The position numbers and the translations under genes are program-made. A stretch of DNA of 64,000 nt from Pasteurellaceae bacterium LFhippo2 (lineage in GTDB: Bacteria; Pseudomonadota; Gammaproteobacteria; Enterobacterales; Pasteurellaceae). Where the stretch lies: positions 1 through 64,000 of the forward strand of contig LEKJ01000036.1 of the NCBI GenBank assembly GCA_029852775.1, in the 5' to 3' direction. Each line of letters opens with the position of its first letter. Positions within the stretch are counted from its first letter, which is position 1. The notes below the pieces were generated by a model, which had not been told where the DNA came from, did no database searches, and was given only the letters and a program-made list of their open reading frames with translations. Below, piece after piece: positions 19,345 to 27,916 of this stretch.

Positions 19345-20028
19345 ATGAGTACATTAGCTTCAAGATTGACTTATGCAATGCAAGAAGCTGGTTTAAATAC
19401 CAACTCTCTTGCTTTAAAAATAGGGATTACACGTCCTGCAATGGCTAAGATTGTGAATGGTGAAACTCTAGAACCTAAAAAAATACTAGAAATATCAAAA
19501 GCTCTAGGCGTAGATGTCCAATGGCTAAAAACAGGTGAAGGCGAAATGTCACAAGCGGTCGGTATTGCGGAACGTTTTGCAAATGAAGATGAAGAAGAAA
19601 CTTACCGCATTGAGCAATTTAACGTTGTTGCAAGTTGTGGCGCTGGAGCATTAACGGATATTGTTGAAGTGGTGTCAGCGATTGAGTATTCCGAAAATAC
19701 TTATCGCCAGATGTTTCAGAATATGAACCCTGATCATATCAAGCTAATCACATCAAAAGGCGATTCTATGCAACCAACCATCGAAAGCGGTGAGTTGCTT
19801 TTTGTAAATATTAAAATCAACCGCTATCAAGGCGATGGCATCTATGTCTTTAGCTTTGGCGAAACGCTACACATAAAACGCTTGCAAATGGCAGGCGATA
19901 AACTGCTTGTAATATCAGACAATAAAGCCTATCAGATGTGGGAGATTAATGAAGGTAATCAAGATAGATTTCACATTCACGGCAGAGTGCTAATCGGGCA
20001 GTCAATGCAGTTGAAAAGATTTGGGTAA
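19345..20028 (+). CDS. cI: Prophage repressor, XRE HTH plus S24 (LexA-like) domain
   Basis: 227 aa. N-terminal XRE helix-turn-helix (about 5-62: LASRLTYAMQEAGLNTNSLA, ITRPAMAKIVNGE). C-terminal LexA/CI autoprotease with nucleophile S141 (GDSMQPT) and general base K178 (LHIKRL); a likely cleavage bond is A100-G101 in SCGAGAL. RecA-stimulated self-cleavage would make this prophage SOS-inducible, unlike P2, whose C repressor lacks this domain. Divergent from the early operon across the operator region; ribosome-binding AAGGAA upstream. Confidence 0.93.
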   Translation: MSTLASRLTYAMQEAGLNTNSLALKIGITRPAMAKIVNGETLEPKKILEISKALGVDVQWLKTGEGEMSQAVGIAERFANEDEEETYRIEQFNVVASCGAGALTDIVEVVSAIEYSENTYRQMFQNMNPDHIKLITSKGDSMQPTIESGELLFVNIKINRYQGDGIYVFSFGETLHIKRLQMAGDKLLVISDNKAYQMWEINEGNQDRFHIHGRVLIGQSMQLKRFG

Positions 20029-20037
20029 GGGGAATAT

Positions 20038-20994
20038 ATGGATTTTATAAACATAGCTCATCCAGCACTTTTCTTAATATCGCCCTTAATTTTTACCTTT
20101 ATGTTTTCTCGCCATATTTTGAGAAAACATAATCAGCGTAAAAAACTATTCTGGGCTATTCCACTTTCTTTATTTTTAGGGCTTTTTGCTGTTAGTGTAT
20201 CTGTTATCTTTGCGAATGAATCGGCTGTATTTGGATTTCTATTTGCATTAATCTTTTTCATCTATGCAGTAACATTCCACAAAATACACAAAACGCCTGA
20301 AAAAGAGCTAACAAAAACAGAACTAGCAAAAGCTGAAATAGAAAAATACAAAGACATTCCCGTTACTCAATTACCTAAAATACCAGTTCCCAAAGTTAAA
20401 GAGCCTAAAAAAGATGATGTGAGAACTGAAACAGAGAAATTACATAATATAGGTAAAAATAGCTCATCTTTTATTGCTCCAATAACCAAATCAAAAGGCA
20501 AAGAAAATATTCAATTTTGGTACACCGATTTTGAAGGGAATTTTACGCTAAGAAATGTAGATGTTCGTTCATTAAATGGCGAATATTTAGAAGCATATTG
20601 CCACGACAAAGAAGATATGCGGACATTCCGTGTTGAACGTATTGATAATGAAATCATTGATCTTTCAACAGGGGAAGTTTTATCCAAAGAACAATGGCTA
20701 GAAAATCACGGTATCTACCATATTGTAAAACGCAACAAGAGTTATCAGTCTAATAGTAGTTATGATGATTTTTCTGAAGAAATTTGTTTTACTGGGTTTA
20801 AAAAAGCAGATAGAGAACGATTAGAAAGATTAGCTATTTTAAACGACTACGTGGTAAGAAAAAGCGTTACTATCAATTTAGATTATCTCGTTTGTGGTTC
20901 AAATGCAGGACCAACAAAACTTGCTCAAGCTGAATCACAAGGTGTTTCTATTATTGATGAAGAAGAATTTTTAGAGATGATAGGTGAAGATTAA
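20038..20994 (+). CDS. Membrane protein with WYL-like and C-terminal BRCT domains (lysogenic cargo)
   Basis: 318 aa, 9 nt after the repressor stop with a GGGGAA ribosome-binding site, so probably cotranscribed with cI and made in the lysogen. Hydrophobic segments at about 10-24, 37-58 and 62-79 predict a membrane anchor; a charged Lys/Pro linker follows (85-155). Residues about 157-212 (IQFWYTDFEGNFTLRNVDVR, then YCHDKEDMRTFRVERI) resemble a WYL-type ligand domain. Residues 247-318 (EEICFTGFKKADRERLERLA... DEEEFLEMI) look like a DNA-ligase-type BRCT domain. I know no named gene with this architecture. Position suggests exclusion, defence or repressor modulation; this is inference. Confidence 0.8.
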   Translation: MDFINIAHPALFLISPLIFTFMFSRHILRKHNQRKKLFWAIPLSLFLGLFAVSVSVIFANESAVFGFLFALIFFIYAVTFHKIHKTPEKELTKTELAKAEIEKYKDIPVTQLPKIPVPKVKEPKKDDVRTETEKLHNIGKNSSSFIAPITKSKGKENIQFWYTDFEGNFTLRNVDVRSLNGEYLEAYCHDKEDMRTFRVERIDNEIIDLSTGEVLSKEQWLENHGIYHIVKRNKSYQSNSSYDDFSEEICFTGFKKADRERLERLAILNDYVVRKSVTINLDYLVCGSNAGPTKLAQAESQGVSIIDEEEFLEMIGED

Positions 20995-21002
20995 TAAACA
21001 TC

Positions 21003-21032
21003 GCCCTGTAGCTATCCTACAGGGCTTTTTTT
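21003..21032 (+). terminator. Terminator after the repressor operon
   Basis: Perfect 9-bp stem GCCCTGTAG/CTACAGGGC (21003-21011 with 21017-21025) followed by seven T. It ends the cI-orf318 transcript before the converging late operon. Confidence 0.88.
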
Positions 21033-22254
21033 ATTCTTCGGTCTTTAGCTCCATCTCTAAACTTGTTGTAAACCCTGACCCTTTGCTTAACTTATGGGTA
21101 ACCTGCGTAATTAGCCACGTGGTCGCGTCAATTTGGGGCTTAAAGCCTTGCACTGTGACCGTCGTTTCGGGGATTAACTCCGCATTGCCAATAGCTAAAT
21201 CAATGCTAAAGGTTGCCACTCCGCGTTGTAGCTTTTCAAAGTTGCGCTTACAAGCATTGATTGCAGTTTGCTTGCTGGCGTAGGTATGGCGCAAGGTTTT
21301 AATAGCCTCTGTATCGCTCGTAATCGGTTTACTTTGGCTGATTTCGTTTGCTTTTTTGCCTTTGCCTTGCACATAAACCGTCTGCTTAACGCTTTTACCG
21401 TCAGCACCTTTTACAGGTTTACCATCTGCGCCACGTTGCACAACGGTTTTCTTTTTCATCGTCGACTTGGTCACTTGCTTAACGTCTGTGTTCTCATCCC
21501 AAACCACTTCGCCCCGTTTGCCTGTTGCGGTGTCGTGCCAGTAAGCTTTTACGGCTTTGTAGTTATCCCCTTCTGCAATGCTGAATGTATGCGAATCGCC
21601 CACATCTCGCTTGATGATAAACTCTTTAAGCCCTTTACCGCTTGCAGTTTGACTTTTGCCTGCTTTCATAAAAAGCAAACGACCGCTTTTTACGGTTGAG
21701 ATTGCATCATGCTCTTCTGCTAAACGCGTGAGCAGATTAATGCTTGATTCGTTGGTCTGGTCTAAATGCTTGATGGCATAATTTTCAAACTCTTTACCGA
21801 CCACTGCCTGCAAGCCGTTTTCATCGGCAATTTGTTTAACAATTTTGCCGATAGTCGTGTTATGAAAACTACGCTCCTGCGCATTGATTAATGGGCCACG
21901 CAAATCTGCCGACCTTGCCCGAATCGTTAGCTTATCGGGCGCGCCGCTATGCTCCACTTCATCCACAGTAAATTCGCCTTTGTGAATTAAGGGTTCGCCT
22001 TGCCAACCTAGCCCCAAGCTTAACACTGCACCACGCGCCGGCATCTCCAACTGCCCGTCTTCATCGCCTAGCGTTATATCGAGTTGATCTGCTTCAAAAC
22101 CGCGACTGTCTGTCAGTGATAAATCAATCAAGCGGTCTGTAACAATTTTTGATATATCTTTTTCGCCATTTTTAACCGCTTTAGCACTAGGGCGCACAGT
22201 TAAATGCACCGCTGGGGCTTTGTGGTTGTGTTGTAAAATATCTAAAATTGCCAT
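21031..22254 (-). CDS. D: Tail protein gpD (late control protein D)
   Basis: 407 aa, P2 gpD-like (the phage late control D family), the tail hub/baseplate protein at the tube end. Contains SFHNTTIGKIVKQIADENGL and TNESSINLLTRLAEEHDAIS, typical for the family. Last gene of the FI-FII-E-U-D operon; its start abuts the gpU stop. The stop lies just inside the T-run of the converging terminator. Confidence 0.92.
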   Translation of the reverse strand: MAILDILQHNHKAPAVHLTVRPSAKAVKNGEKDISKIVTDRLIDLSLTDSRGFEADQLDITLGDEDGQLEMPARGAVLSLGLGWQGEPLIHKGEFTVDEVEHSGAPDKLTIRARSADLRGPLINAQERSFHNTTIGKIVKQIADENGLQAVVGKEFENYAIKHLDQTNESSINLLTRLAEEHDAISTVKSGRLLFMKAGKSQTASGKGLKEFIIKRDVGDSHTFSIAEGDNYKAVKAYWHDTATGKRGEVVWDENTDVKQVTKSTMKKKTVVQRGADGKPVKGADGKSVKQTVYVQGKGKKANEISQSKPITSDTEAIKTLRHTYASKQTAINACKRNFEKLQRGVATFSIDLAIGNAELIPETTVTVQGFKPQIDATTWLITQVTHKLSKGSGFTTSLEMELKTEE

Positions 22255-22692
22255 TTAGAAATACCCCAACACTTCGTCCGCAATATCCGCAAGGGTTGAT
22301 GAGTCCACCCGCTTTAATTGCATACTAAAATCAATTTGCCGTGGGGCGCCATCGGCAAAAAACTGCGTAGCGTTTTGGCTAATACTCTCAATCACAAACC
22401 AGCCTTGAATCATAAAGCTACTGCCCGAAATCAGCGGATAGGCATTGCCCTGCTCTGCCATTAATTCGAGTGCCATCATACTAAATCGACCGCCTGTCAC
22501 TTCTGGCATTAATGTGCCGTCAATGGTAATCGTTTCGCCTGCCTTACCGGTAAATTGAGAAACGGGCATTTTGCCGATGCGCTCATTGCTTGGATGGCTC
22601 CAGCTCATCTCTCGGCTTGTGTTTTGGTAAGGGATAGTTTGCCGAGTAAAGACAAAATAGCCTAAGCTCATCATTGCGAAATTTTGAAACAT
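22255..22692 (-). CDS. U: Tail protein gpU (tail terminator/completion)
   Basis: 145 aa from the ATG at 22692, chosen because AAGGAG lies just upstream; an open extension to 22725 has no such signal. P2 gpU-like: SLGYFVFTRQTIPYQNTSRE and MPEVTGGRFSMMALELMAEQG. Caps or stabilises the tail. In P2 it follows T; here T is elsewhere and U follows E'. Confidence 0.9.
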   Translation of the reverse strand: MFQNFAMMSLGYFVFTRQTIPYQNTSREMSWSHPSNERIGKMPVSQFTGKAGETITIDGTLMPEVTGGRFSMMALELMAEQGNAYPLISGSSFMIQGWFVIESISQNATQFFADGAPRQIDFSMQLKRVDSSTLADIADEVLGYF

Positions 22693-22750
22693 ATAGCTCC
22701 TTAAGCAAAACGGTCGAATTTGCAAAATTTTCTACAAATCCGACCGGTTG

Positions 22751-22897
22751 TTAATCTTCTTTTACTTCGGTGCGCAATCTCGCACGTTCGCGCCATTGCA
22801 TTAATTCTTCAATGGTCATTCCATCAAATGCCGATGGTTGCCAGTGAAACGCACTTGCAATGTCTGCGATTGCATCTTCGACATAAAGCGGAATTAC
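22751..22897 (-). CDS. E': gpE' (frameshift extension of gpE)
   Basis: 48-codon open frame overlapping the gpE stop in the -1 frame, with no ATG in a suitable place. Encodes YVEDAIADIASAFHWQPSAF then EELMQWRERARLR, which matches the P2 GpE/E' family (IAxxFHWPPS...LMxWRERA). In P2 E' is made only as an E+E' fusion by -1 frameshifting. The frame is open back to 22930, so the shift must occur between 22930 and the E stop. An AAG codon directly before the E stop could slip back to AAA. The exact site is inference. Confidence 0.75.
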   Translation of the reverse strand, partial: VIPLYVEDAIADIASAFHWQPSAFDGMTIEELMQWRERARLRTEVKED

Positions 22898-23199
22898 TTT
22901 ACTTCTTCGCCTGCGTCTTCGTCGTTTTCGTCAGATTCAGAAATTAACTCAATCCCAGCATTCATTAAGGTCGTTAAATCCATTACTGACATTGTCTCAA
23001 AATCCGACTTAACCAATTTTGGTGTTGAAATACGCGGCAACACAATGCGCCAAGCGTCCGCGTTAAGTTGGAATAAATCCATTAAGTTAACGCCTTTTAA
23101 ATCCGGCACTAACGGCTTGCGAATATTGATGTCCGTAAATGCTTTTTCACCACGAATAATACCTTTTTTAAGTTCTGCTGTTTGATTTTGCTTAGTCAT
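22894..23199 (-). CDS. E: Tail protein gpE (tape-measure chaperone)
   Basis: 101 aa, starts MTKQNQTAELKKGIIRGEKA. Matches the P2 gpE tail-assembly family; with the E' extension it forms the chaperone pair for the tape measure, as G/GT do in lambda. Acidic tail (ESDENDEDAGEE) holds the likely frameshift window. Located between FII and U. Confidence 0.88.
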   Translation of the reverse strand: MTKQNQTAELKKGIIRGEKAFTDINIRKPLVPDLKGVNLMDLFQLNADAWRIVLPRISTPKLVKSDFETMSVMDLTTLMNAGIELISESDENDEDAGEEVK

Positions 23200-23252
23200 A
23201 AAAATTCCTTTAAGAAATGCCCCTTGTTATCGGGGCTTGGGGTAAGGGTAAG

Positions 23253-23759
23253 TTATAAGCCGATTGCTTTACGAATCTCTGCGAGCTTGTCATCGCCATT
23301 TACTTTGAATACGTTGTTGATCATATCAATTTCGATAATCTCAGCCCCATCAACAATCAGCTTGTAGTAAGTTAATGCGCATTTGTAAGATTGCTCGGTA
23401 TCATCGCCAGCTTTGGCACTGCCGTTATCGATTTCTTCGATACGGCCACGTTGTAAGATTTCAACCGCTGACACTTCATCAGTGTCATCTTGCTGATAGG
23501 CACCGTTAAAGCGGATCAATGTGCCGTCGATTTTGCTACCGAAAAGCTTAACTAAGGACGTTACAAAACCGCCCATTTTGAAAGTACTTTCTAAGGCTTC
23601 TAAACCTTGATTTACTTTCACTTCACCCAACATACCGCCTGAACGGTACGCCTCGAGTTTCATCGCTAATTTGGGCTGTTCGTATTCTGTGGTTTCGCCG
23701 TAATAGCTCACGGCATCAACAGAGATATTAAAATTTTTAAGTTTGCGGGGTAATGCCAT
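23253..23759 (-). CDS. FII: Major tail tube protein gpFII
   Basis: 168 aa, P2 FII-like: starts MALPRKLKNFNISVDAVSYY, with GMLGEVKVNQGLEALESTFK. Forms the inner tube of the contractile tail. Ten nt downstream of the sheath gene. Standard length. Confidence 0.94.
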   Translation of the reverse strand: MALPRKLKNFNISVDAVSYYGETTEYEQPKLAMKLEAYRSGGMLGEVKVNQGLEALESTFKMGGFVTSLVKLFGSKIDGTLIRFNGAYQQDDTDEVSAVEILQRGRIEEIDNGSAKAGDDTEQSYKCALTYYKLIVDGAEIIEIDMINNVFKVNGDDKLAEIRKAIGL

Positions 23760-23769
23760 TGTTTAACTC

Positions 23770-24942
23770 CTACGCTGTCGCCACTTGTTGCGCAAAATCA
23801 ACTAAGTACTCATCGTCGATGTATTGCTGTAAGTTCAGATTCTCTAAAGATGGCATCCACATAAATTTGTATTTGATGTAGAACTTGCCGTCTTTAATAA
23901 CGTCTTTTGTGTTTAAATCCGCATCAATCCACGCTTCACCATCAACAATGTAGCTATTTGCTTTCCAAAAGCGGAATTTGCTGTTGATCATCTCAAGCAT
24001 ATCTTTTGCAAGATTTGGCGTAAGCGGTTTATCAATCGCCCAATCAAAGGCTTCACCGAATGTATCACGGATAATCTGCGCGGTACGGGTTGCCTGCATA
24101 AAGGCAAACTGGGTATCACTTGATAAAGTACGCGAACCCCAAAAACGGAAACCGTTGTAATTTAAACAGGTGGTAATATTTTTGCTGTTTAAGAAATTGG
24201 TGTCCGTTGAATCATCTTGAATATCAAACGAAAGCGGATGGGTTACCCCTGAAACACCGGCAATCTCAACGTTTGAAACGTTTTTATGCCAGCCGATATT
24301 TTTGTCAATCCACGCTTGCGCAGCACAAGCGCGAATAACTGCGTAGTCCACATCGTAGGCTTTTTTATCCGTATCAAACGATTTGAAATCACCGTGAATC
24401 ATCATCAATTCACGGGCGGAGAAATTGCGCGAATATTCAACCGCTTTTTCTTTGGTGTCGACGTGGGAGCTGATAAACGCAAAAGCATTGAGTTTTTTCG
24501 CAATCACACCAAGTTCCGTAGCTACTGCTTGGTTGTCAAACTTCGGCACGGCTAATAAGCGTGGTTTCACGTAAACCGTTGAGTTAGCCACCAGTAATGC
24601 TTTTAAGCCTGTGTATTCGCCTGATTCGGTTACGGTGCCGATGATATTTGCAGTACGCGTTTCTTCATCATCCGAATCCGCTACGCGCACAACCACCGTT
24701 GGTGTGTTAACGATAGAACCGATAGAGTTTAAAGCACGTTTTAACGTACCTTTTTTACCGGCCTTCGCCATTGCTGCAGTAGGGTTTGTGATTAATACAG
24801 GCTTGTTAAGTGGGAACATTTCTGCATCAGCATCATCAGCGGTACAAACCATGCCAATAACTGCCGTTGCAATAGTACGGACTGTGCGTGTGCCGTCATT
24901 AACTTCAGTAACACGCACGCCGTGTAGGTAAGAATCTGCCAT
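23770..24942 (-). CDS. FI: Tail sheath protein gpFI
   Basis: 390 aa, contractile sheath protein, P2 FI-like: MADSYLHGVRVTEVNDGTRT, SFDIQDDSTDTNFLN and the C-terminal tube-contacting segment FMWMPSLENLNLQQYIDDEY. First gene of the FI-FII-E-U-D operon, with an Ogr-type site 81-99 bp upstream of its start. Confidence 0.95.
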   Translation of the reverse strand: MADSYLHGVRVTEVNDGTRTVRTIATAVIGMVCTADDADAEMFPLNKPVLITNPTAAMAKAGKKGTLKRALNSIGSIVNTPTVVVRVADSDDEETRTANIIGTVTESGEYTGLKALLVANSTVYVKPRLLAVPKFDNQAVATELGVIAKKLNAFAFISSHVDTKEKAVEYSRNFSARELMMIHGDFKSFDTDKKAYDVDYAVIRACAAQAWIDKNIGWHKNVSNVEIAGVSGVTHPLSFDIQDDSTDTNFLNSKNITTCLNYNGFRFWGSRTLSSDTQFAFMQATRTAQIIRDTFGEAFDWAIDKPLTPNLAKDMLEMINSKFRFWKANSYIVDGEAWIDADLNTKDVIKDGKFYIKYKFMWMPSLENLNLQQYIDDEYLVDFAQQVATA

Positions 24943-24992
24943 AATTATTCCTTTGAGTTGAAGATAGAATAAGTCGGCAAGTATTGTGTAAG

Positions 24993-25017
24993 AAAAACCG
25001 CCCTAAGTAGAGCGGTT
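24993..25017 (-). terminator. Terminator after the tail fibre operon
   Basis: Stem AACCGC/GCGGTT (24996-25001 with 25012-25017) followed on the minus strand by TTTTT. Separates the V-W-J-I-H operon from FI. Confidence 0.6.
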
Positions 25018-25022
25018 GGGAG

Positions 25023-25041
25023 TGTGAGTTAGGGTTTTACA
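25023..25041 (-). promoter_or_regulatory. Ogr-type activator site for FI operon
   Basis: TGTGAGTTAGGGTTTTACA (TGT-N13-ACA). Centre at 25032; a start of transcription 55 bp away would be near 24977, 35 nt before the FI ATG. Confidence 0.6.
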
Positions 25042-25051
25042 ATTGTCCCCA

Positions 25052-27283
25052 TTATTTAAAAACTCTCCTAGATGAAAAAGCAAAATTATTTATAGTCTGT
25101 TTTCCGTTAATATGCCCGTAATACAACTTATTATAAATGTCTTTTTCGGGGTTGATGTAAGCCCCCCCGCGGTCATTATCTAAAATAGGCTGCAACGTAT
25201 ATTCACTTGTAATAATTGAATTCATTTCATTATTAAAATAAACAACTTTGTTATGATTTCCTAGTTTTAAATCATAAATTCCTGTCGCATCAATATTGTT
25301 TTTTATTGGAAAAATAATTTGATTAAATCCCACATCAACACAATTCATTGCACTAAACAAATGATATATTTCGGCCCCATTCCCGCTCATCGAACCTAAA
25401 AATTCGATTCCAGCAAAACAAAAACTTGTAATGCTACTGACATCAATGTCATCTCCGCCTTTTTTACTAAAATTCAGTCGAGTATTTTGAATTATTTTAA
25501 ACCCTTCTACTGCTCTATATTCGCCAGGAGATAAATTAATTCTATTGTTATTAATATCAATCATTGTGCCAGATAATAATGTTTCCCCGCCATGATACGA
25601 GCCTCCCCATAAATTAGATTTCGACTCAAACACCGCGTACTCATTGGCACCCTGATTTTTAATATAATGAGTTAATGACGGTTTAATACTGAAGACATTG
25701 TCGTACTGGACATTTGGTGATAAATTATTGATTTCATTAAAATTTACACCAACTAAATGTAAAACACCCTCATTTTTAATGTTTAAGCTAATTGTATTTT
25801 CTTGATATTTTTGTATAGGAATATCAACAACTTCAAGTTTATTTACAGACGAACGTGCATTTATTTCTTTAACTTTGACATCATTAACAGAAATCTCAAT
25901 ATTTTCTGATGAACCAATCGTTTTTATAAATGCTAAATTTGTGGTATTTCTGTTACTTGCTTGTAATTTAAATTTAATACCACTATTGTAATTGCCTGTT
26001 ATATAACTTAGTTTTTGATATACATTACCAGTAAAATTTAATAAAGGGGCCTCCCATCTACTTTTCTCTTGCCAAGAACCTGTTTTTTCTCCATTTTGGA
26101 GATAGAAAAAAACATGACTTAAATTATGAGTGATGGCTGCTCTAAATAAATCTTGCTCACCACCCAATGAGTTTGCAGTTGTTGTTACATCTTTTATTAA
26201 TTCGAAAACAACTGCTGATGTAGATGATGGGGATTTTGGCACGTAAACAAAAGTAATCTTTCCATTAATTGACGTATAAAGACCTACAGTTGGTTCTTGA
26301 GTCGTTGACTCAATGTGATAAATATTATTTTGACTTTGCGATGAAATAAAAACATTTTCTAACTTTCCATGTCCTTTTAAATCTCCTTTAATATAAGTGT
26401 TGCATCCGATAATGTTACAATTTTTAACATTGGTATATTGTGCAAATTCAATTTCAGAGTATGGAATAAATAGAGAAAGTGTGCCGTCGCTAAATTTCGC
26501 AGCATTAATAATTGCTTGTGTATCTAAAGAAATACTTTCCCCACTTGCGCCAAACTCATTAATATTTAAGTGTGATGTATTAGATAAAATTCGCTTCCAG
26601 CGCTTCCCGCCAGCAGTAATAATAACCGTTCCGCCATTATCTTCTGATTCTGAATCACTAAAATCCGCATAAAACTCCCCACCGCCTTTGTTTAAACCTT
26701 TATGCCAAGATTTAACTAAGATACGTTGTTGATCTGCGATTGGTTCAATATTACGGAGATCAGCAATTGACTCGCATTGACCAATTAACTTAAAGCCATC
26801 TGAATTTGTTAAATCACTCACAAACTGGTTAAATTCCGTACGAGTTGTGTAAACAATATTATTATTAATACTGATATTTACCTGATCGCTTGAGCTGACT
26901 CGGATTACCATTCGATAATATTGAACTTTCCCACTACCACTTTCTAACACTGGCTTGTAGTTTTCAGGCGTGTTGGCAATCGCTAATAGACCGCCATTTC
27001 CATCAAACAATCCAATTTCGCGTACAGTAAAATCACCCACATTTTCAGGCACGAGTAATTCACAGATGACTTGCTTGTTATTAGATTGATCTAGTAGTAC
27101 ATCCGTAATATTTGCTCTATAAACTTCACGGACTAATTTTGTGTGGGTTACTGTTGGCGTAATCGCTTTACCATTTCCGTCGCCGATTGCCATTTGTACA
27201 AAAGGTAACGGCTCGTTATTTGCTATAGCTTGTGCAATTGCTTGTTCGCCTAATTGTGTTAATAATGTATAAAATTTTGTCAT
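25052..27283 (-). CDS. H: Tail fibre protein gpH-like
   Basis: 743 aa. Residues 1-150 are the conserved P2-type fibre base (MTKFYTLLTQLGEQAIAQAI, FVQMAIGDGNG, FTVREIGLFDGNGGL). About 188-265 holds a second block (KGGGEFYADF, NINEFGASGESISLDTQAII), the usual entry to a right-handed beta-helix. The rest (about 270-743) is Asn/Ser-rich, codon-biased to A/T and not recognised; it should carry the receptor-binding or glycan-degrading part. No gpG-type assembly chaperone follows; only about 100 bp remain before FI. The 3' part looks horizontally replaced. Confidence 0.85.
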   Translation of the reverse strand: MTKFYTLLTQLGEQAIAQAIANNEPLPFVQMAIGDGNGKAITPTVTHTKLVREVYRANITDVLLDQSNNKQVICELLVPENVGDFTVREIGLFDGNGGLLAIANTPENYKPVLESGSGKVQYYRMVIRVSSSDQVNISINNNIVYTTRTEFNQFVSDLTNSDGFKLIGQCESIADLRNIEPIADQQRILVKSWHKGLNKGGGEFYADFSDSESEDNGGTVIITAGGKRWKRILSNTSHLNINEFGASGESISLDTQAIINAAKFSDGTLSLFIPYSEIEFAQYTNVKNCNIIGCNTYIKGDLKGHGKLENVFISSQSQNNIYHIESTTQEPTVGLYTSINGKITFVYVPKSPSSTSAVVFELIKDVTTTANSLGGEQDLFRAAITHNLSHVFFYLQNGEKTGSWQEKSRWEAPLLNFTGNVYQKLSYITGNYNSGIKFKLQASNRNTTNLAFIKTIGSSENIEISVNDVKVKEINARSSVNKLEVVDIPIQKYQENTISLNIKNEGVLHLVGVNFNEINNLSPNVQYDNVFSIKPSLTHYIKNQGANEYAVFESKSNLWGGSYHGGETLLSGTMIDINNNRINLSPGEYRAVEGFKIIQNTRLNFSKKGGDDIDVSSITSFCFAGIEFLGSMSGNGAEIYHLFSAMNCVDVGFNQIIFPIKNNIDATGIYDLKLGNHNKVVYFNNEMNSIITSEYTLQPILDNDRGGAYINPEKDIYNKLYYGHINGKQTINNFAFSSRRVFK

Positions 27284-27295
27284 TTGTATTGCTCT

Positions 27296-27916
27296 CTAAT
27301 AGATAGTAATAATGTCACCACTGTGTGATGCTGTTGCTATTTTTAACAGTCTTTGAACTGTAGTTGTTTTAGTTGGTTGTTTAGGAAAAATGCTAATAAT
27401 TTCACCGCTATGAGTTACAGTAGATATATTTAATTTACCTTTTGCTGTAACGACTATTGCCAGTTCTGTCATATGTCGAGAAACAGGCTTGGCATCTTCC
27501 ACTAAGCGTATGAGTTCTTCATAAAGTGAACTATTTACGCCTTGATTTTTTAACTCTACAAATAATCTGAATGTCCCAGGTTCTTTTGTTTTTTTGCCTA
27601 CAAACCATTCCCTAATTTCAAAATCATAGCCCAGTGATTCAACAATCCGTCTTACTGCGCTAACCGTGCCTTTCTTTTTATGAATTTGATAAGACTGAAT
27701 AATCGCTTGCCGCTTTACGCTTTCGGGCCAGTATTCTTCCCATCTATCCACCGAAAACGCCCACGCTAAATAGGGTAATAATGCAGTTGGGCATTTATGC
27801 GGGTTGATTAAATGCGGAATAGGAATATCATTTTGTGTCGCAATACGTAAACATTCAGCCGCGCGCTTTTCAAGTGAACTTGAGCCACTCGGTAATAAAT
27901 GATTAGCTGTATTCAT
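27296..27916 (-). CDS. I: Tail formation protein gpI
   Basis: 206 aa from the ATG at 27916, inside the end of J (a GTG precedes it). P2 gpI-like baseplate wedge: LLPYLAWAFSVDRWEEYWPE and KKGTVSAVRRIVESLG are the family motifs. C-terminal repeats with ATHSGDIITIY and TVTHSGEIISIF. Directly upstream of the fibre gene. Confidence 0.92.
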   Translation of the reverse strand: MNTANHLLPSGSSSLEKRAAECLRIATQNDIPIPHLINPHKCPTALLPYLAWAFSVDRWEEYWPESVKRQAIIQSYQIHKKKGTVSAVRRIVESLGYDFEIREWFVGKKTKEPGTFRLFVELKNQGVNSSLYEELIRLVEDAKPVSRHMTELAIVVTAKGKLNISTVTHSGEIISIFPKQPTKTTTVQRLLKIATASHSGDIITIY

